Below the pieces are notes generated by a model that had not been told where the DNA came from, did not search any database, and worked only from the letters and a program-made list of their open reading frames with translations. Positions 24,666-34,694 of a stretch of DNA of 64,000 nt are shown piece after piece. A program made the translations under genes and the position numbers. This DNA comes from Candidatus Mycobacterium methanotrophicum. GTDB taxonomy: Bacteria > Actinomycetota > Actinomycetes > Mycobacteriales > Mycobacteriaceae. The stretch is from the NCBI RefSeq assembly GCF_023515995.1, contig NZ_CP097321.1:186001-250000 (forward strand), written 5' to 3'. Positions within the stretch are counted from its first letter, which is position 1. Each line of letters starts with the position of its first letter.

Positions 24666-25246
24666 GCAAACACGGCTTGCCACGCGCGGTTGTCGGTCAG
24701 CATGACATGTTCAGTGCGCCACGCATTCTCGAGCTCCTCATTGACAAGGTCTCTTTCCGCCGAAACCTTCAGTGTCTCAGATGATCCGGCCGGCGCACGG
24801 CTGGTCATCTTGTTACACACCCCGGCCGCTAACTTCGTCGCGCCTGTTGCACCACCGTGCATGCGCTGTGTCTCCAGGTCAGCTGCCAGCGCGTTCGCGT
24901 CGTGGTCGCCCTTATAGCCGGTGTTGGGATCGGCGGCAGGCGGATCGGCGTGGGTGCATAGGTGGATATCCGCCTCGATCACGATGATTTCGGCTTTGTC
25001 TTCGGTCACGCTGCCGCCTTCGCTTGCCTGGACGATTTCATTCCAAGATTCGCCGCTGTTCATGGCCTTGCAGACCGTGTATCCCAGTGTCACTATTGCC
25101 TGGTCGGTCGCCGTGTCTTCGCCCACAACGCCGTTGGCGTACAGGGCGGCCAAGTAGTCGCTAGCGCTGTCCGCGTGCGCTGTCCCGCACATCGGCAGCG
25201 CCAGAGCTGCTGCGCCAGCGGCCATTGAAGCTGTGATCCACTTCAT
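24665..25246 (-). pseudogene. DUF732 secreted protein, 3' end lost
   Basis: ATG 25246 opens a signal peptide (MKWITASMAAGAAALALPMC, ending TAHADS). A DUF732 domain follows (YLAALYANGVVGEDTATDQA, VTLGYTVCKAMNSGES, ADIHLCTHADP), then about 85 more residues. DUF732 proteins are small, secreted, disulfide-bonded and mycobacteria-specific, of unknown function. The frame then runs into antisense of the truncated Rv0026-like gene, so the natural stop is missing. The two genes were joined tail to tail by a deletion. Confidence 0.65.
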
Positions 25247-25269
25247 GACTCCACGCCCAGACCAGTCGT

Positions 25270-25451
25270 CGTTCTTTTATGGCGCCCCGGTCGTGGACCA
25301 CTTCCGGGCGTGACACCGCCGCCGACAACCTCGCGGTGAGTCCGAGCCCATCGGCCAGCATCCGCGGCAGTACGCACCCGGCGTGCTGCGCCACATCGTC
25401 GCCGCGGACCTCGACTCGCAGATTCTTCGACCAATCACTGATAGCCTGCAT
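25270..25451 (-). pseudogene. IS1380 transposase N-terminal fragment
   Basis: The frame MQAISDWSKNLRVEVRGDDV, with QHAGCVLPRMLADGLGL and SAAVSRPEVVHDRGA, matches the N-terminus of IS1380-family transposases of the kind common in mycobacteria. It stops after about 60 residues at the DUF732 gene. It is in opposite orientation to, and different from, the IS1380 transposase on its right. Confidence 0.6.
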
Positions 25452-25555
25452 CTGTTAGGTGCACTCCCGTGTCGGGTACCGGAACCATTAACACTACGAT
25501 TATCCTTGCGGCAGTGCACCTTTCGTGTTAGCGACACCCACCAACACCGAGTTAG

Positions 25556-26952
25556 TTGAAAAACCGAGGCACGTTCGGCCCTGACTCTGCTGTGTTCGAT
25601 GAGGATAATCTCGTGTCGTGCGCGGGCCTGGTCCCGGTGATGGCCCTGGCCGAGCAAGCAGGCCTGACACGGTTGTTGGACAACAAGATTCACATCGAGT
25701 CGACGCGGGTCAAGTCCGGGGCGGCCAACCCGGCCCCGAAATTGGCCACCCTGATCGCGGGCATGTGCACCGGCGCGGACTACATCGATGATGTCGACCT
25801 GGTCCGCGCCGGCGGGATGAAAACCCTCTTCGGGCCGGTGTATGCGCCCTCCACCGTGGGAACCCTGCTGCGCGAGTTCAGCTTCGGTCACGCCCGCCAA
25901 CTTGACTCGGTACTGGCCGAGCATCTGGCCGGCCTGTGCGGGCGGGTGAATCTGCTGCCCGGATCAGATGCGCGCGCCTTTGTCGACATCGATTCGCTGG
26001 TACGCCCGGTCTATGGACACGCCAAACAGGGCGCCTCCTACGGGCACACCAAGATCGCCGGCAAGCAGGTTCTCCGCAAAGGACTGTCCCCGCTGGTCAC
26101 CACGCTGAGCACCGACACCGCCGCGCCGGTGATCACCGGCATCCGGCTACGCGCCGGCAAAGCCAACTCCGGTAAAGGCGCGGCCCGCATGGTGGCCCAA
26201 GCGCTGAGCACCGCGCGCGCCCGGAGTCGGCGGACAGATCATCGTCCGTGGTGACAGCGCCTACGGATCGCGGGCCGTGATCCGGGTGCGCCGCCGCTAC
26301 GGCGCGGTGTTCTCCCTGGCACTGACCCGCAACGCGGCGGTCCAACGCGCCATCGGCGCCATCGACGAGCACGCCTGGACCCCGGTGCGCTACCCCGGCG
26401 CCGTCCGTGACCCCGAGACCGGGGCCTGGATCTCTGATGCCGAGGTCGCCGAAATCACCTACACCATGGCCAAATCCGGCACCTATCAGGCCGTCACCGC
26501 CCGCCTGATCGTGCGCCGCGTCAAAGACGCCACCCAACCCCGAAGACGGCCTGTTCCCGATCTGGCGGTATCACCCGTTTTTCACCAACTCCACCGAATC
26601 GGCCGCCGGCGCCGATATCACCCACCGCCGCCACGCCATCATCGAAACCACCTTCGCCGATCTCATCGACGGCCCCCTGGCCCACATCCCTTCCGGGCGC
26701 TTCGGCGCCAACAGTGCCGGGGCCGTCTGCGCGGGGATCGCCCACAACCTGCTGCGCGCCGCAGCGACCCTGGCCGGCGCCCGTCACCGCACCGCCCGAG
26801 AAGCCACCCTGCGCCGACACCTCGTCAACGCCCCAGCCCGCCTGGCCCGCCCCCAACGCAAACCGATCCTGCACCTACCCACCCACTGGCCCTGGGAACC
26901 GGCATGGAACACCCTGTGGCACAACATCATCGGCTACCAATCCAGCGCCTGA
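25556..26952 (+). pseudogene. IS1380-family transposase with two frameshifts
   Basis: Three frames together make one protein. Part one is VFDEDNLVSCAGLVPVMALA through DARAFVDIDSLVRPVYGH (catalytic Asp region). After a 1-base insertion near 26220 it continues as IIVRGDSAYGSRAVIRVRRR. After an extra C in the CCCC run at 26538-26541 it continues as LFPIWRYHPFFTNSTES, ADITHRRHAIIETTFADLI and ends SSA at 26952. Start codon uncertain (TTG 25556 or GTG 25589). Inactive. Confidence 0.85.
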
Positions 26953-27071
26953 ACCACCATCCACCCGCCCCGCCAACCAGGACCCAACAGGAAAAGCTGG
27001 ACAGACCAGCGGCCCTGCCACACCCACCACCAGCCAACATCAAGATCAACAACTCAACCGCCGACCGCAGG

Positions 27072-28148
27072 GTCCATCGGTGGAATCAGGCTAAGGCAGG
27101 CATCGCGTTCACCGAGCTGTCCAACGGGTTTGCCAGCTGCGCCGATCCCGAGGCGCTGCAAGCCATCTGCGACCGGCTGGGCCCCGGCTCGATTCGAGTG
27201 TTCGCCGAGCGCTGGTGGTCGGTGCTGCCGCTGCCGCTGACCGAGGCCGACCGCGCCGCCGGCTACTGGTGGGAGTTGGCGATGCGCCAGGTCGAGACCT
27301 CACGCACCGTGGTGTTCGACGCTCCCCGGCGAGCGCGTTCGTTCTTTGAGGCCCTGGTGGTCAACAACCTCGATGTCGGTCGCCCGGAGCTGATCGAGTT
27401 AATCTTCAAACGCGGCCAACGCCGCGGCGCCAAGGCCGGCGGGCAGTACAAGACCAAGGTCGTCAGCTACGGCACCGAAGTCAACGTCACCGCCTTCTAC
27501 CGGCACTCGCGCATCAAGCAATATTTGAAAGACGGACGGGCGCTGCGCATCGAGACCGTCGTCAACGCCCCAGAAGATCTGGGCTGTCTGCGGCGCCTGG
27601 TTCATCTCGATGAGCTGCAGGCCAAAGCCCGTGACATCAACTCTCGGCTGCTCGATACTGAACGTGTCGGTCAGGGCTGCGTCCTTGCGAGTCCAGCCTT
27701 TGAGCGGATCGCACAGCCCACCCTCACCGAGGATGGCAGGAGGGCCCCGGCCTTGCGGTTCGGCGACCCTCGGGTCCAGTCCCTGGCCGGCGCCTTATGC
27801 ACCAGCGTGCTCGCCGTCACCGGCATCACCAACAAGAGCCTGCGCGCCTTGATGACCGGACTGCTCGGCGGCACCAACTACACCATGAACCAGGCCAGCT
27901 ACGACCTGGCCCGGCTGGCCCGCAACGGGCTGATCACCCGCATCCCCGGCAAGAACCGCTACCGCCTCACCGACGACGGGCTGCGGTTCGCGATCTTCTA
28001 CACCAAAGTCCATGACCGCCTGCTACGGCCTCTCCTGGCGGCCGACCAGCCACCCGCGCCGCTGCTAATACGAAAAGCGTTGCACGCCATAGATAATCAC
28101 ATCACAGAAACCATCGACCATACCCGACTATTGCCAAAGGTAGCCTAA
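27072..28148 (+). pseudogene. N-terminally truncated winged-helix protein of a replicon/IS-associated family
   Basis: The frame carries ALQAICDRLGPGSIRVFAER, then WWELAMRQVETSRTVVFDAP, HSRIKQYLKDGRALRIETVV, LDELQAKARDINSRLL and AFERIAQPTLTEDGRRAPAL. A C-terminal winged helix follows (ITNKSLRALMTGLLGG, LARLARNGLITRIPGKNRYR). Similar proteins occur repeatedly in mycobacterial accessory DNA and are about 100 residues longer at the N-terminus, which here is replaced by the IS1380 end. Role unknown; the winged helix suggests DNA binding. Confidence 0.55.
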
Positions 28149-28192
28149 AAACTCAAGACAACTCTCAAAGTTCTAACGACCAAGGTTCCCTA

Positions 28193-28217
28193 GGGCCAAC
28201 TCGGGTGATCACACGCA
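28193..28217. repeat. 25-bp repeat shared with 9286-9310
   Basis: Same orientation as the 9.3-kb copy, one mismatch. It abuts the 5' truncation of the permease pseudogene (first permease codon about 28218), suggesting it marks one end of an inserted or deleted segment. Confidence 0.5.
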
Positions 28218-29500
28218 CTGGTTGGCGTGTATTCGTTGTTCGCCTACAGCCTCACCCTTGGCGGCCCGCCTGCGATGTGGTGGATCATCATCGTCGGCTG
28301 CGGCCAGTTCCTCGTCGCCCTCGTCTTCGGTGAGGTCGTCTCGCAGTACCCCATGGCCGACGGTATCTATCCGTGGGCACGACGGCTGTGGGGTCGCCGA
28401 TACGCGTGGACGGTATCGTGGGTCTACGTGTGGGCCGTGATCGTCGCCATCGCTGAGTTCGGTAGTGATTTCGTGGCTTCGTTGCTCGGGATAACTCTCA
28501 GCAGAGAGGTCGGTCTGGCCGCGGCCGTCGCGCTGCTTGTGTTGGCATTCGCATGCAATTTCAGTGGAACGCGAATCCTGGCGTGGGTAGCCGCGGTCGG
28601 ACTGGCGGCAGAGCTCACCGGGGTGGGTGCGCTTGGGCTATATCTGCTCATTTTCAAACGCGCGAACTCGTTCGCCGTCTTCTTCGACGCGATGGGTGCC
28701 GGCGGTGCGAAGCCTTATGCCATCACGTTCCTCGGAGCGGCGCTGAGCGGTTTGTTTCTGTTCTACGGCTTCGAGGCGTGCGGTGACATCGTCGAAGAGG
28801 TCGACAACCCCACCCGGCGGATACCTGAGCGATGATGCTGACGATCCTTGTCGGCGGCGTATCGGCCTCGATGTCATACATCGGATACGTGCTCGCGGCA
28901 CCAAACCTGCAGGACATCGTCAACGGCAATGACCCCGATCCGATACCCAGCATCCTGGAAAGCTCACTGGGACATATCGGTTCGAAGCTGTTCCTCTGCA
29001 TTGCCATCACCGCGTTCATCTCCTGTGTGCTGTCGTTGCAAGCCGCTGTAAGCAGGCTGCTCTATGATGCCTTCGGCCGCGACCGGATGCTGCCTGGCAG
29101 CGCGTGGCTGTCGAAAATGACGGAGCACCAGGCAGTCGTACTTGCTGCCCTACGCCAGCGGATCTGCGGCTGGCGTAGGGCCGGCGACTGGAACCTCGGC
29201 AACTGGGGCATGATCGTGAACGTCCTCGCGCTGTGCTACGCCGTGTTCGCGATGATCCTTCTGCTCAAACCCGTCGACACCGGCAGTTTCCTCGACAAGT
29301 GGATCGTGGCCATCGGACTCATTGTCGTCCTGAGCTCCGGGCTGATCTACATGCTGCTGGCGCGCGCCTACCGGCACTCCGACGACATCGGTGAAGGCGA
29401 CGCCATCAAGGTGGCGCACAAGCTAAGCGCGATGAAATCGACTGCCCCTAAAGCGGCTTACCCCACAACTCGCGACAATCCAGGAGAAGTAGACGTATGA
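28218..29500 (+). pseudogene. APC-family amino acid/amine permease, multiply damaged
   Basis: The 5' end is missing; the visible protein starts LVGVYSLFAYSLTLGGPPAM. It runs through several transmembrane helices to EACGDIVEEVDNPTRRIPE, then loses frame near 28829. It resumes as MMLTILVGGVSASMSYIGYV and has SRLLYDAFGRDRMLPGSAW. Near 29129 roughly 90 residues of the family are missing between TEHQ and AVVLAALRQRI. The C-terminus is present. It may once have served the damaged N-demethylase cluster to its right, as an intact permease does in the second cluster. Confidence 0.75.
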
Positions 29501-29958
29501 GGATTCATCCTGCGCACCTGATCGTTGTATTGCCGGCCGCGCTGGTCGCGGCCGGATGCGCCAAGGGCGAGGACCAGAAGCCGAGCACGCTTTACGTCAT
29601 CGAGCACGCCGAGACCGATAAGGTTCAACATGTCGGCCCTCCGAATGAAAAGGACTCCGTGGGCGACATCCTCACCTTCGCCAACCCGCTGTATGACGAG
29701 GCGAACACGAAAAAAGTCGGTTCCGACAACGGGGTGTGCTTCCGCACCGCGGTCGGCAGCGCCTACGAATGCTTCTGGACGGCCACACTGTCCGACGGCC
29801 AGCTGACGGTGGAGGGCCCGTTCTACGATGGGAAGGCCTCGGTGCTCGCCATCACCGGGGGGACCGGTGGCTACCAAGCCGCCCACGGCCAGATGGCGTT
29901 GCACGCGCGAAACCCCGAGGGCACCGAGTACGACTTCACCTACACGATCGACAAATAA
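29497..29958 (+). CDS. Lipoprotein with allene-oxide-cyclase/dirigent-like barrel
   Basis: 153 residues, ATGA overlap with the permease remnant. A signal sequence ends in the lipobox VAAGCA (Cys20), so it should be lipid-anchored outside the membrane. The body has the barrel signature: DSVGDILTFANPLYDEANTK, NGVCFRTA, ECFWTATLSDGQLTVEGPF, then LAITGGTGGYQAAHG. Such proteins are found in actinobacteria with unknown substrate. The frame looks intact. Confidence 0.65.
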   Translation: MRIHPAHLIVVLPAALVAAGCAKGEDQKPSTLYVIEHAETDKVQHVGPPNEKDSVGDILTFANPLYDEANTKKVGSDNGVCFRTAVGSAYECFWTATLSDGQLTVEGPFYDGKASVLAITGGTGGYQAAHGQMALHARNPEGTEYDFTYTIDK

Positions 29959-30025
29959 CAGACTCCGTCGCGGGGGTGCCCGTGCCCGTCAATGGCCGAG
30001 TGCGCGCCCCTGTGTGACGGCACGC

Positions 30026-30201
30026 GAGCCGACTCAACAACGGCCTGCTCGAAGGAATCAACTCTCTCGTCCAGGCCGCCAAGACCCGCGCCCGCGGATA
30101 CCGCAACAAGCATGATCACAATCGTCTACCTCACCGCCGCGAAACTCCCGCTGCCGAGCGTCGCCAACCCCACCCCGGCATACCTGCCCGCCGCGGGCTA
30201 A
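30026..30201 (+). pseudogene. ISL3-family transposase C-terminal remnant
   Basis: Two frames together give SRLNNGLLEGINSLVQAAK, TRARGYRNKH, then MITIVYLTAAKLPLPSVANP ending PAAG. This is the C-terminal catalytic-Glu segment of an ISL3 transposase. The rest of the element is gone. It lies between the lipoprotein gene and the ammonium transporter and probably replaced the original 3' end of the latter. Confidence 0.7.
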
Positions 30202-30217
30202 AGACCACAATCCAGAA

Positions 30218-31633
30218 TCATCCAGGTAAGGCTAACCAACCCACTTGAAAGAGCGGAGAACCGTCTTCAGCCGAATGGACAAGAACCGAACTGCTGCCGA
30301 CAACCGCGAGGTCGTAGCCGCTCTCCGCGTGCTGCGTCTCGTCGACGCCCGTTGCTTCGTCTTCGGCGTTCAGACGTAGCCCGATGGTGTATTTCAGCGC
30401 CAGAGCCATGATAAGTGTGCCGATGGCCGAATACGCCAGAACGCTCGACGCGCCGATAGCCTGGCGGGTCAGCTGGGCGAAGCCACCACCGTAGAACACC
30501 CCTGCGGACGTGCTGCCGCCGCCCAGGGCGATGGCGGGTGATTGCGGTGCTGCGAGCAGGCCTATCAGCAGCGTGCCCAGAAGGCCGCCGACCAGGTGCA
30601 CGCCGACCACATCCAAGGAGTCGTCGAATCCCAGCTTGAACTTCAGGCCGACCGCCAGTGCGCAGACGATGCCGGCGGCCACACCGATAATCAGTGCGCC
30701 GAGCACGTTGACCGACGAACACGAAGGGGTGATCGCGACCAGCCCGGCCACGATTCCCGATGCCGCACCGAGCGTGGTCGCGTGCCCGTCGCGGATGCGC
30801 TCGGTGAGCAGCCAGCCCAGCATCGCGGCGGCGGTGGCGACCGTGGTGGTGATGAAGGTCGTCCCGGCCACCCCGTTGGAGCTGGTGGCCGAGCCGGCGT
30901 TGAAGCCGTACCAACCGAACCACAGCAAGCCCGCGCCCAGCATGACGAACGGCACGTTGTGCGGTCGGGACGGGTTCTTCGGCCAGCCCTTGCGCTTGCC
31001 CAGCACGATCGCCAGCACCAAGCCCGCCACACCGGCGTTGATGTGGACCGCGGTCCCGCCCGCGAAGTCGATCGTGTGCAGTTTGTTGTTGATCCAGCCG
31101 CCGTGCGCTGCGGTGACGCCATCGGCGGCCAACACCCAGTGCGCGACCGGGAAGTAGACGACGCTCGCCCAGAGCGCGGCGAAAACCGTCCAGCTGGCGA
31201 ACTTCAACCGGTCGGCCACCGCCCCGGAGATCAACGCCACGGTGATGATCGCGAACGTCAGTTGGAACGCGACGAAGACGGTCTGCGGCAGTGTGCCCGC
31301 CAACGCGATCTTGGTCTCGGGGGTGTTGCCGCTTGCGGCGACGCCGTTGACCCCGATCAGGCCCCTGAGGCCGAAGTATTGGGTCGGGTTGCCTGCGACG
31401 TTGCCGACGTCGTCGCCGAAGGCGAGCGAATAACCGTAGACCACCCACAGCACGGTCACGACGCCCATCGCGATGATGCTCATCATGATCATGTTGAGCA
31501 CGCTTTTGACGCGAACCATCCCGCCGTAGAAGAACGCCAAACCGGGCGTCATCAACAGCACCGACGCAGAACTCGCCAGCATCCAGGCGGTGTCGCCGGT
31601 GTCCGGCACTCCCATCGTGGGGAATTGGTCCAC
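30218..31633 (-). CDS. amt: Ammonium transporter AmtB
   Basis: 471 residues from GTG 31633, chosen because GAAGGAGGTT lies 9 bases upstream; earlier starts would read through the leader. About eleven transmembrane helices are evident. Family motifs include DTAWMLASSASVLLMTPGLA, FFYGGMVRVKSVLNMIMMS, INAGVAGLVLAIVLGKRKGW, MLGAGLLWFGWYGFNAGSA and GVHLVGGLLGTLLIGLLA. It conducts ammonium/ammonia across the membrane. Its neighbour is an N-demethylase cluster that would release methylamine or ammonia. The last 25 residues (SSVLVHSAEDGSPLFQVG) look atypical. No GlnK gene adjoins it. Confidence 0.93.
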   Translation of the reverse strand: MDQFPTMGVPDTGDTAWMLASSASVLLMTPGLAFFYGGMVRVKSVLNMIMMSIIAMGVVTVLWVVYGYSLAFGDDVGNVAGNPTQYFGLRGLIGVNGVAASGNTPETKIALAGTLPQTVFVAFQLTFAIITVALISGAVADRLKFASWTVFAALWASVVYFPVAHWVLAADGVTAAHGGWINNKLHTIDFAGGTAVHINAGVAGLVLAIVLGKRKGWPKNPSRPHNVPFVMLGAGLLWFGWYGFNAGSATSSNGVAGTTFITTTVATAAAMLGWLLTERIRDGHATTLGAASGIVAGLVAITPSCSSVNVLGALIIGVAAGIVCALAVGLKFKLGFDDSLDVVGVHLVGGLLGTLLIGLLAAPQSPAIALGGGSTSAGVFYGGGFAQLTRQAIGASSVLAYSAIGTLIMALALKYTIGLRLNAEDEATGVDETQHAESGYDLAVVGSSSVLVHSAEDGSPLFQVGWLALPG

Positions 31634-31864
31634 TGCCCCTAACCTCCTTCGGCGAGGCCGCAGCCACCAAGGCTGCGACCGATGACGGTTTCTTGCCATC
31701 AGGTTTGATCGACTCGCTTCCCCTAGTAATATTCCGGGATTGAGTCTGTCCAACACATCAGGGGTAAGGCCCCAGTATTCAACCGTGATGTGTGTCGGTG
31801 CCGCACCTTGGCGTGAGATCAATCGGTGCAGCCGTCAATCTTGTTTTCCTCGACTGTGATGTGA
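31634..31864 (-). promoter_or_regulatory. amt upstream region
   Basis: About 230 non-coding bases between the N-demethylase stop (31865) and amt. They carry the amt ribosome-binding site (31641-31650 on the minus strand) and presumably its promoter. The region is AT-richer around 31700-31745. No sequence I can name as a nitrogen-regulator (GlnR) box stands out with confidence. Confidence 0.4.
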
Positions 31865-33183
31865 TTACTTACCGCGTAAATAGGAAATAACGTCATCGCG
31901 GTAGTCGAGGAATCCCTTGTGGATCTACTGACGTTTCCGTGGGTGGCTTTCGAGGCCCGGACAGGCTTGTTCTCTGGGCCGCGCCAGTGGCCAGGGCAGG
32001 TCTGTGACCTGCCCTTTCGCCTGCCGGGAGGGCGCATAGAGGCTCGCGGGTCAAGGGTGGCCAAAGGCCATCGCGAAGCGACGCGCAGCGCCCTTGACGC
32101 GTGAGGGGTGCGTCCGTAGCAGGCGCGGCCCAGATCCGCGTTCACCCAACCGAACCCGTGACCAGCGCTCCGTCGGGCACCCACGGAAACAGCAGAAGAG
32201 CCTCCCTTGTATGCAGCGATCTGCTCGTCGAGTGTGTCGATCACAGTGGCCAATTGCGTCGACCAGGCAGGGATTCTGCGGACATCCCGCAATGAAGCCA
32301 TGAAGGTGCGGATGTTGAACGTGACCGCGCCCGTCATCGGCAGCCGAACAAAATGTTCAAGTTCAATCCGTAACCGAGCGCGGCCGTAGTCTCTTTCACG
32401 AACCATCCGGGGTATGTCCCGTCCCCATTCCGGAAGCTCTTCGAGACTTACATCAAGCTTATGTGAATCAGATGTTGACAGCGTCCAATTCACCCGCCGG
32501 TAGGCCTCATCTGCACGCAATTGTCGTAAGAACTGCTCGGCACGGTTTACAACCCCTGTTCGGATCAGGTGCGGTACCGGCGTGTGGATCTCATACATAT
32601 CCATGCCGACGTCAAACGAGACCGACCATGCGGCTGCGAAAGTTACCGCGCCAGCATCAAAGTACAGCCGCCCGTCTCGTTCTATTACCAGAAGTAAATC
32701 GTCGGGAATTTCCCGAGCAAGAAAGTCCAAGGGTCCATGTGGCAGCGTATTCCAATCGCCGAATGAGAAACGTTGATCGGTACCAAGTATGGTGTTACGC
32801 CAATGAAATTGACCGCCCGGCTCGTCAGTCAGATGCATGATCTGCGGATAAGACAGGTCAAGGTCACGCAGGTAATACAGGAGCAGGTCCCAGCATGCCA
32901 GTTCCATTCCGGGCATGATCTTGACCCGGTGTGGGTCGGCGTCGAGTATCCGGCGGCGTTCGGCCATGATGGTCGGGTATTCCGCGCCGCCGAGATCGAC
33001 TAGGTGGCGACCCCACTCGCCTCCGTGGGTGACGCATGGCACGCGCGCGGGCTCGACATTCACGGCATATTCGAAGGTCGTATCGTTCTCGGGAAACGGC
33101 CAGGGCAAATTGCTCAGATGGTCGACAGGCTGGGTGAGATAGGCCTCGACGGCGCCCGTGTGGTTCAGCACTCTGGCATTCAT
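31865..33183 (-). pseudogene. Heme-dependent oxidative N-demethylase (DUF3445), interrupted by a MITE
   Basis: ATG 33183 overlaps the reductase stop (ATGA). The protein has FEYAVNVEPARVPCVTHGGE, AEYPTIMAERRRILDADPH, FSFGDWNTLPHGPLDFLAR and FVRLPMTGAVTFNIRTFMAS, all typical of HODM, which demethylates dimethylamine-type substrates with heme and O2. After AAYKG, 20 codons before its natural end, a 282-bp element is inserted. Deleting it and one TCCCTTGT restores AAYKGFLDYRDDVISYLRGK and the stop at 31865. The interrupted frame replaces these residues with a long unrelated tail; activity may be reduced rather than abolished. Confidence 0.85.
31921..32202. mobile_element. 282-bp MITE (ISL3-type), copy 1
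   Basis: Terminal inverted repeats read GGATCTACTGACGTTTCCGT at one end and GGCTCTTCTGCTGTTTCCGT (complement) at the other, both continuing GGGTG. An exact 8-bp target duplication TCCCTTGT flanks it (31913-31920 and 32203-32210). No complete coding frame is conserved. The ends match those of the ISL3 element at 50380-51767, whose transposase probably mobilises it. A second copy of the same length is at 46469-46750 in opposite orientation. Confidence 0.88.
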
Positions 33184-34176
33184 AGATCTACCTCGATGAT
33201 GTCCTGGCCGCGAGACACGCAGCACAGCATGGTGGTGTTGGTGGATTTCTCCTCGGCCGTGAGGACGAAGTCGCGGTGCTCGACGGTTCCTGCAATGACA
33301 GAGATGCGGCATTCGCCGCAGACGCCGCGGCGGCACAAGTTGCGCACCGGTAGGCCATGGTCGAGTAGCCGCTGAAGTAAGGACATCCCGCCCGGTACGT
33401 CGATGATCTCCCCGGAACTGGCCACAACGACAGTGAACGGGTCGCCCGAGTCTTGAGCGGGTGCGGTAAACCGCTCGAGATGCACACGCGCGGAGGGCCA
33501 TCCGGCCTGACGAGCGGCTTGCAGGTAAGTGTCGAGGAGCGCTGGCGGGCCGCAGGCGTACGCGTGTGTGCATCTCGAGCGGTTGTACCCGAAACCGTTC
33601 CAAGATCATGCTGATCGTGTCCTCGACCGTAACGACTTCATGCAATGTGACGCCGGGAAATTCGACGACTTGACGGAGGTCGTCGAGGTGGGCGGCATGG
33701 CCGGGGCGGTATGAATAAATGATGTCGGCGCTGCCGCCCTGGCGTGCGATTGCGCGGGCGTGGGACAAAATCGGAGTTACGCCGATGCCGCCGGCGACTA
33801 GGAGAGCGTTGCGCTGGTTGAGGATCGGGGGAAACATTGAGCGCGGACCCTCGACCTGCAGAAGATCGCCGGCTTTCAACTGGTCGTGTATCCAATCTGA
33901 CCCACGGCCTTCGCCGCGACGCATTACCGAAATGCCGTAGCTACCCGGCAGTACGCCGTCGTCAACGAGCGAGTAGGCGTTGCGGTGCTGGCCGGCAGTA
34001 ACTATCAGGTGACTGCCCGGCTGGTAGGCGGTCAATGTCGAGTCGTCGTCGGAAACCAGGCGATAGTGGTTGATCTCTGGCGTCAACGCTGTCAGCGAGG
34101 CAACCCTAAGCGACCGGACTGCTGTGGTGTAAGCTGGATGTAGGTGTGGCCGGTAGGCCACGTCCGCTGCGGTCAT
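33180..34176 (-). pseudogene. VanB/PDR-type oxidoreductase (N-demethylase reductase), frameshifted
   Basis: ATG 34176 opens the flavin/NAD domains: QPGSHLIVTAGQHRNAYSLV, then ALLVAGGIGVTPILSHARAI. Near 33566 the frame is lost. It continues elsewhere as HAYACGPPALLDTYLQAARQ, VHLERFTAPAQDSG and the [2Fe-2S] ferredoxin end RNLCRRGVCGECRISV...MLCCVSRGQ. Such reductases pass electrons from NAD(P)H through FMN and the iron-sulfur cluster to the heme N-demethylase encoded next. The lesion coincides with one arm of a 19-bp inverted repeat (33469-33487 / 33566-33584). Confidence 0.82.
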
Positions 34177-34694
34177 GGCAACGTCCTTGCCTCAACGCTG
34201 GATGCCAGAAAACTGCCTCGGACAGCGGAGTGGTGTGAATGAATTTCCACTTGGCTTCGACAGCCTGGGCACTGGACTAACTCACCGGGCTGTCCGACGA
34301 CACGGTGGGTGTCGCGGCAGTGTGCGCAGTACATAGGCAAGTCACGGGTGTGGGTGACAAACGCCGTGAGTTCTTGGGGCAAGACCCCGGCGGCACGTGC
34401 AGCGGCCAGGATGAGTAAAACGTTATGCTGACCGCCAACCACCATGATGCGCACTCCGGTGCGCGCCTCGGCTACTGCCTGCTCGACTGCTTGCCGGTCG
34501 TTGTCGTCAGCCAGTGAACCCACAACGAGCAGTCGGGTCGGCGCCGTCAACGCAGCGGCAGTGAGCCACATCTGCGCCACGTCACGGCTCTCTGGCTCGG
34601 CGCCTGCCATAATCACCAGAAAGGCCGCGCCTTTGGAGTCGATGTCACCGGGATTGTCAGGCCAGACCGGCAGGCCCAGCTGCGCAGAGGTCAC
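34173..34694 (-). CDS. Small zinc-ribbon subunit of the N-demethylase (DmmA-type), copy 1
   Basis: 173 residues. Residues 25-120 have an alpha/beta layout (AAFLVIMAGAEPESRDVAQM, RLLVVGSLADDNDRQ, GVRIMVVGGQHNVLLILAAA). The C-terminus is a zinc ribbon, MYCAHCRDTHRV...QCPGCRS, followed by HSAVRGSFLAS. It resembles the product of 59140-59658 in length, zinc ribbon and position before the reductase. ATGA overlaps join it to genes on both sides. In dimethylamine monooxygenase clusters a subunit of this kind accompanies the heme and reductase proteins; its exact task is unclear. Confidence 0.7.
   Translation of the reverse strand: MTSAQLGLPVWPDNPGDIDSKGAAFLVIMAGAEPESRDVAQMWLTAAALTAPTRLLVVGSLADDNDRQAVEQAVAEARTGVRIMVVGGQHNVLLILAAARAAGVLPQELTAFVTHTRDLPMYCAHCRDTHRVVGQPGELVQCPGCRSQVEIHSHHSAVRGSFLASSVEARTLP

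Noticed and set aside
30542..31642. Plus-strand 366-codon frame opposite amt
   Set aside because: Mirror frame of the ammonium transporter; composition rich in Arg, Asp, Gln and His, with no ribosome-binding site or domain.
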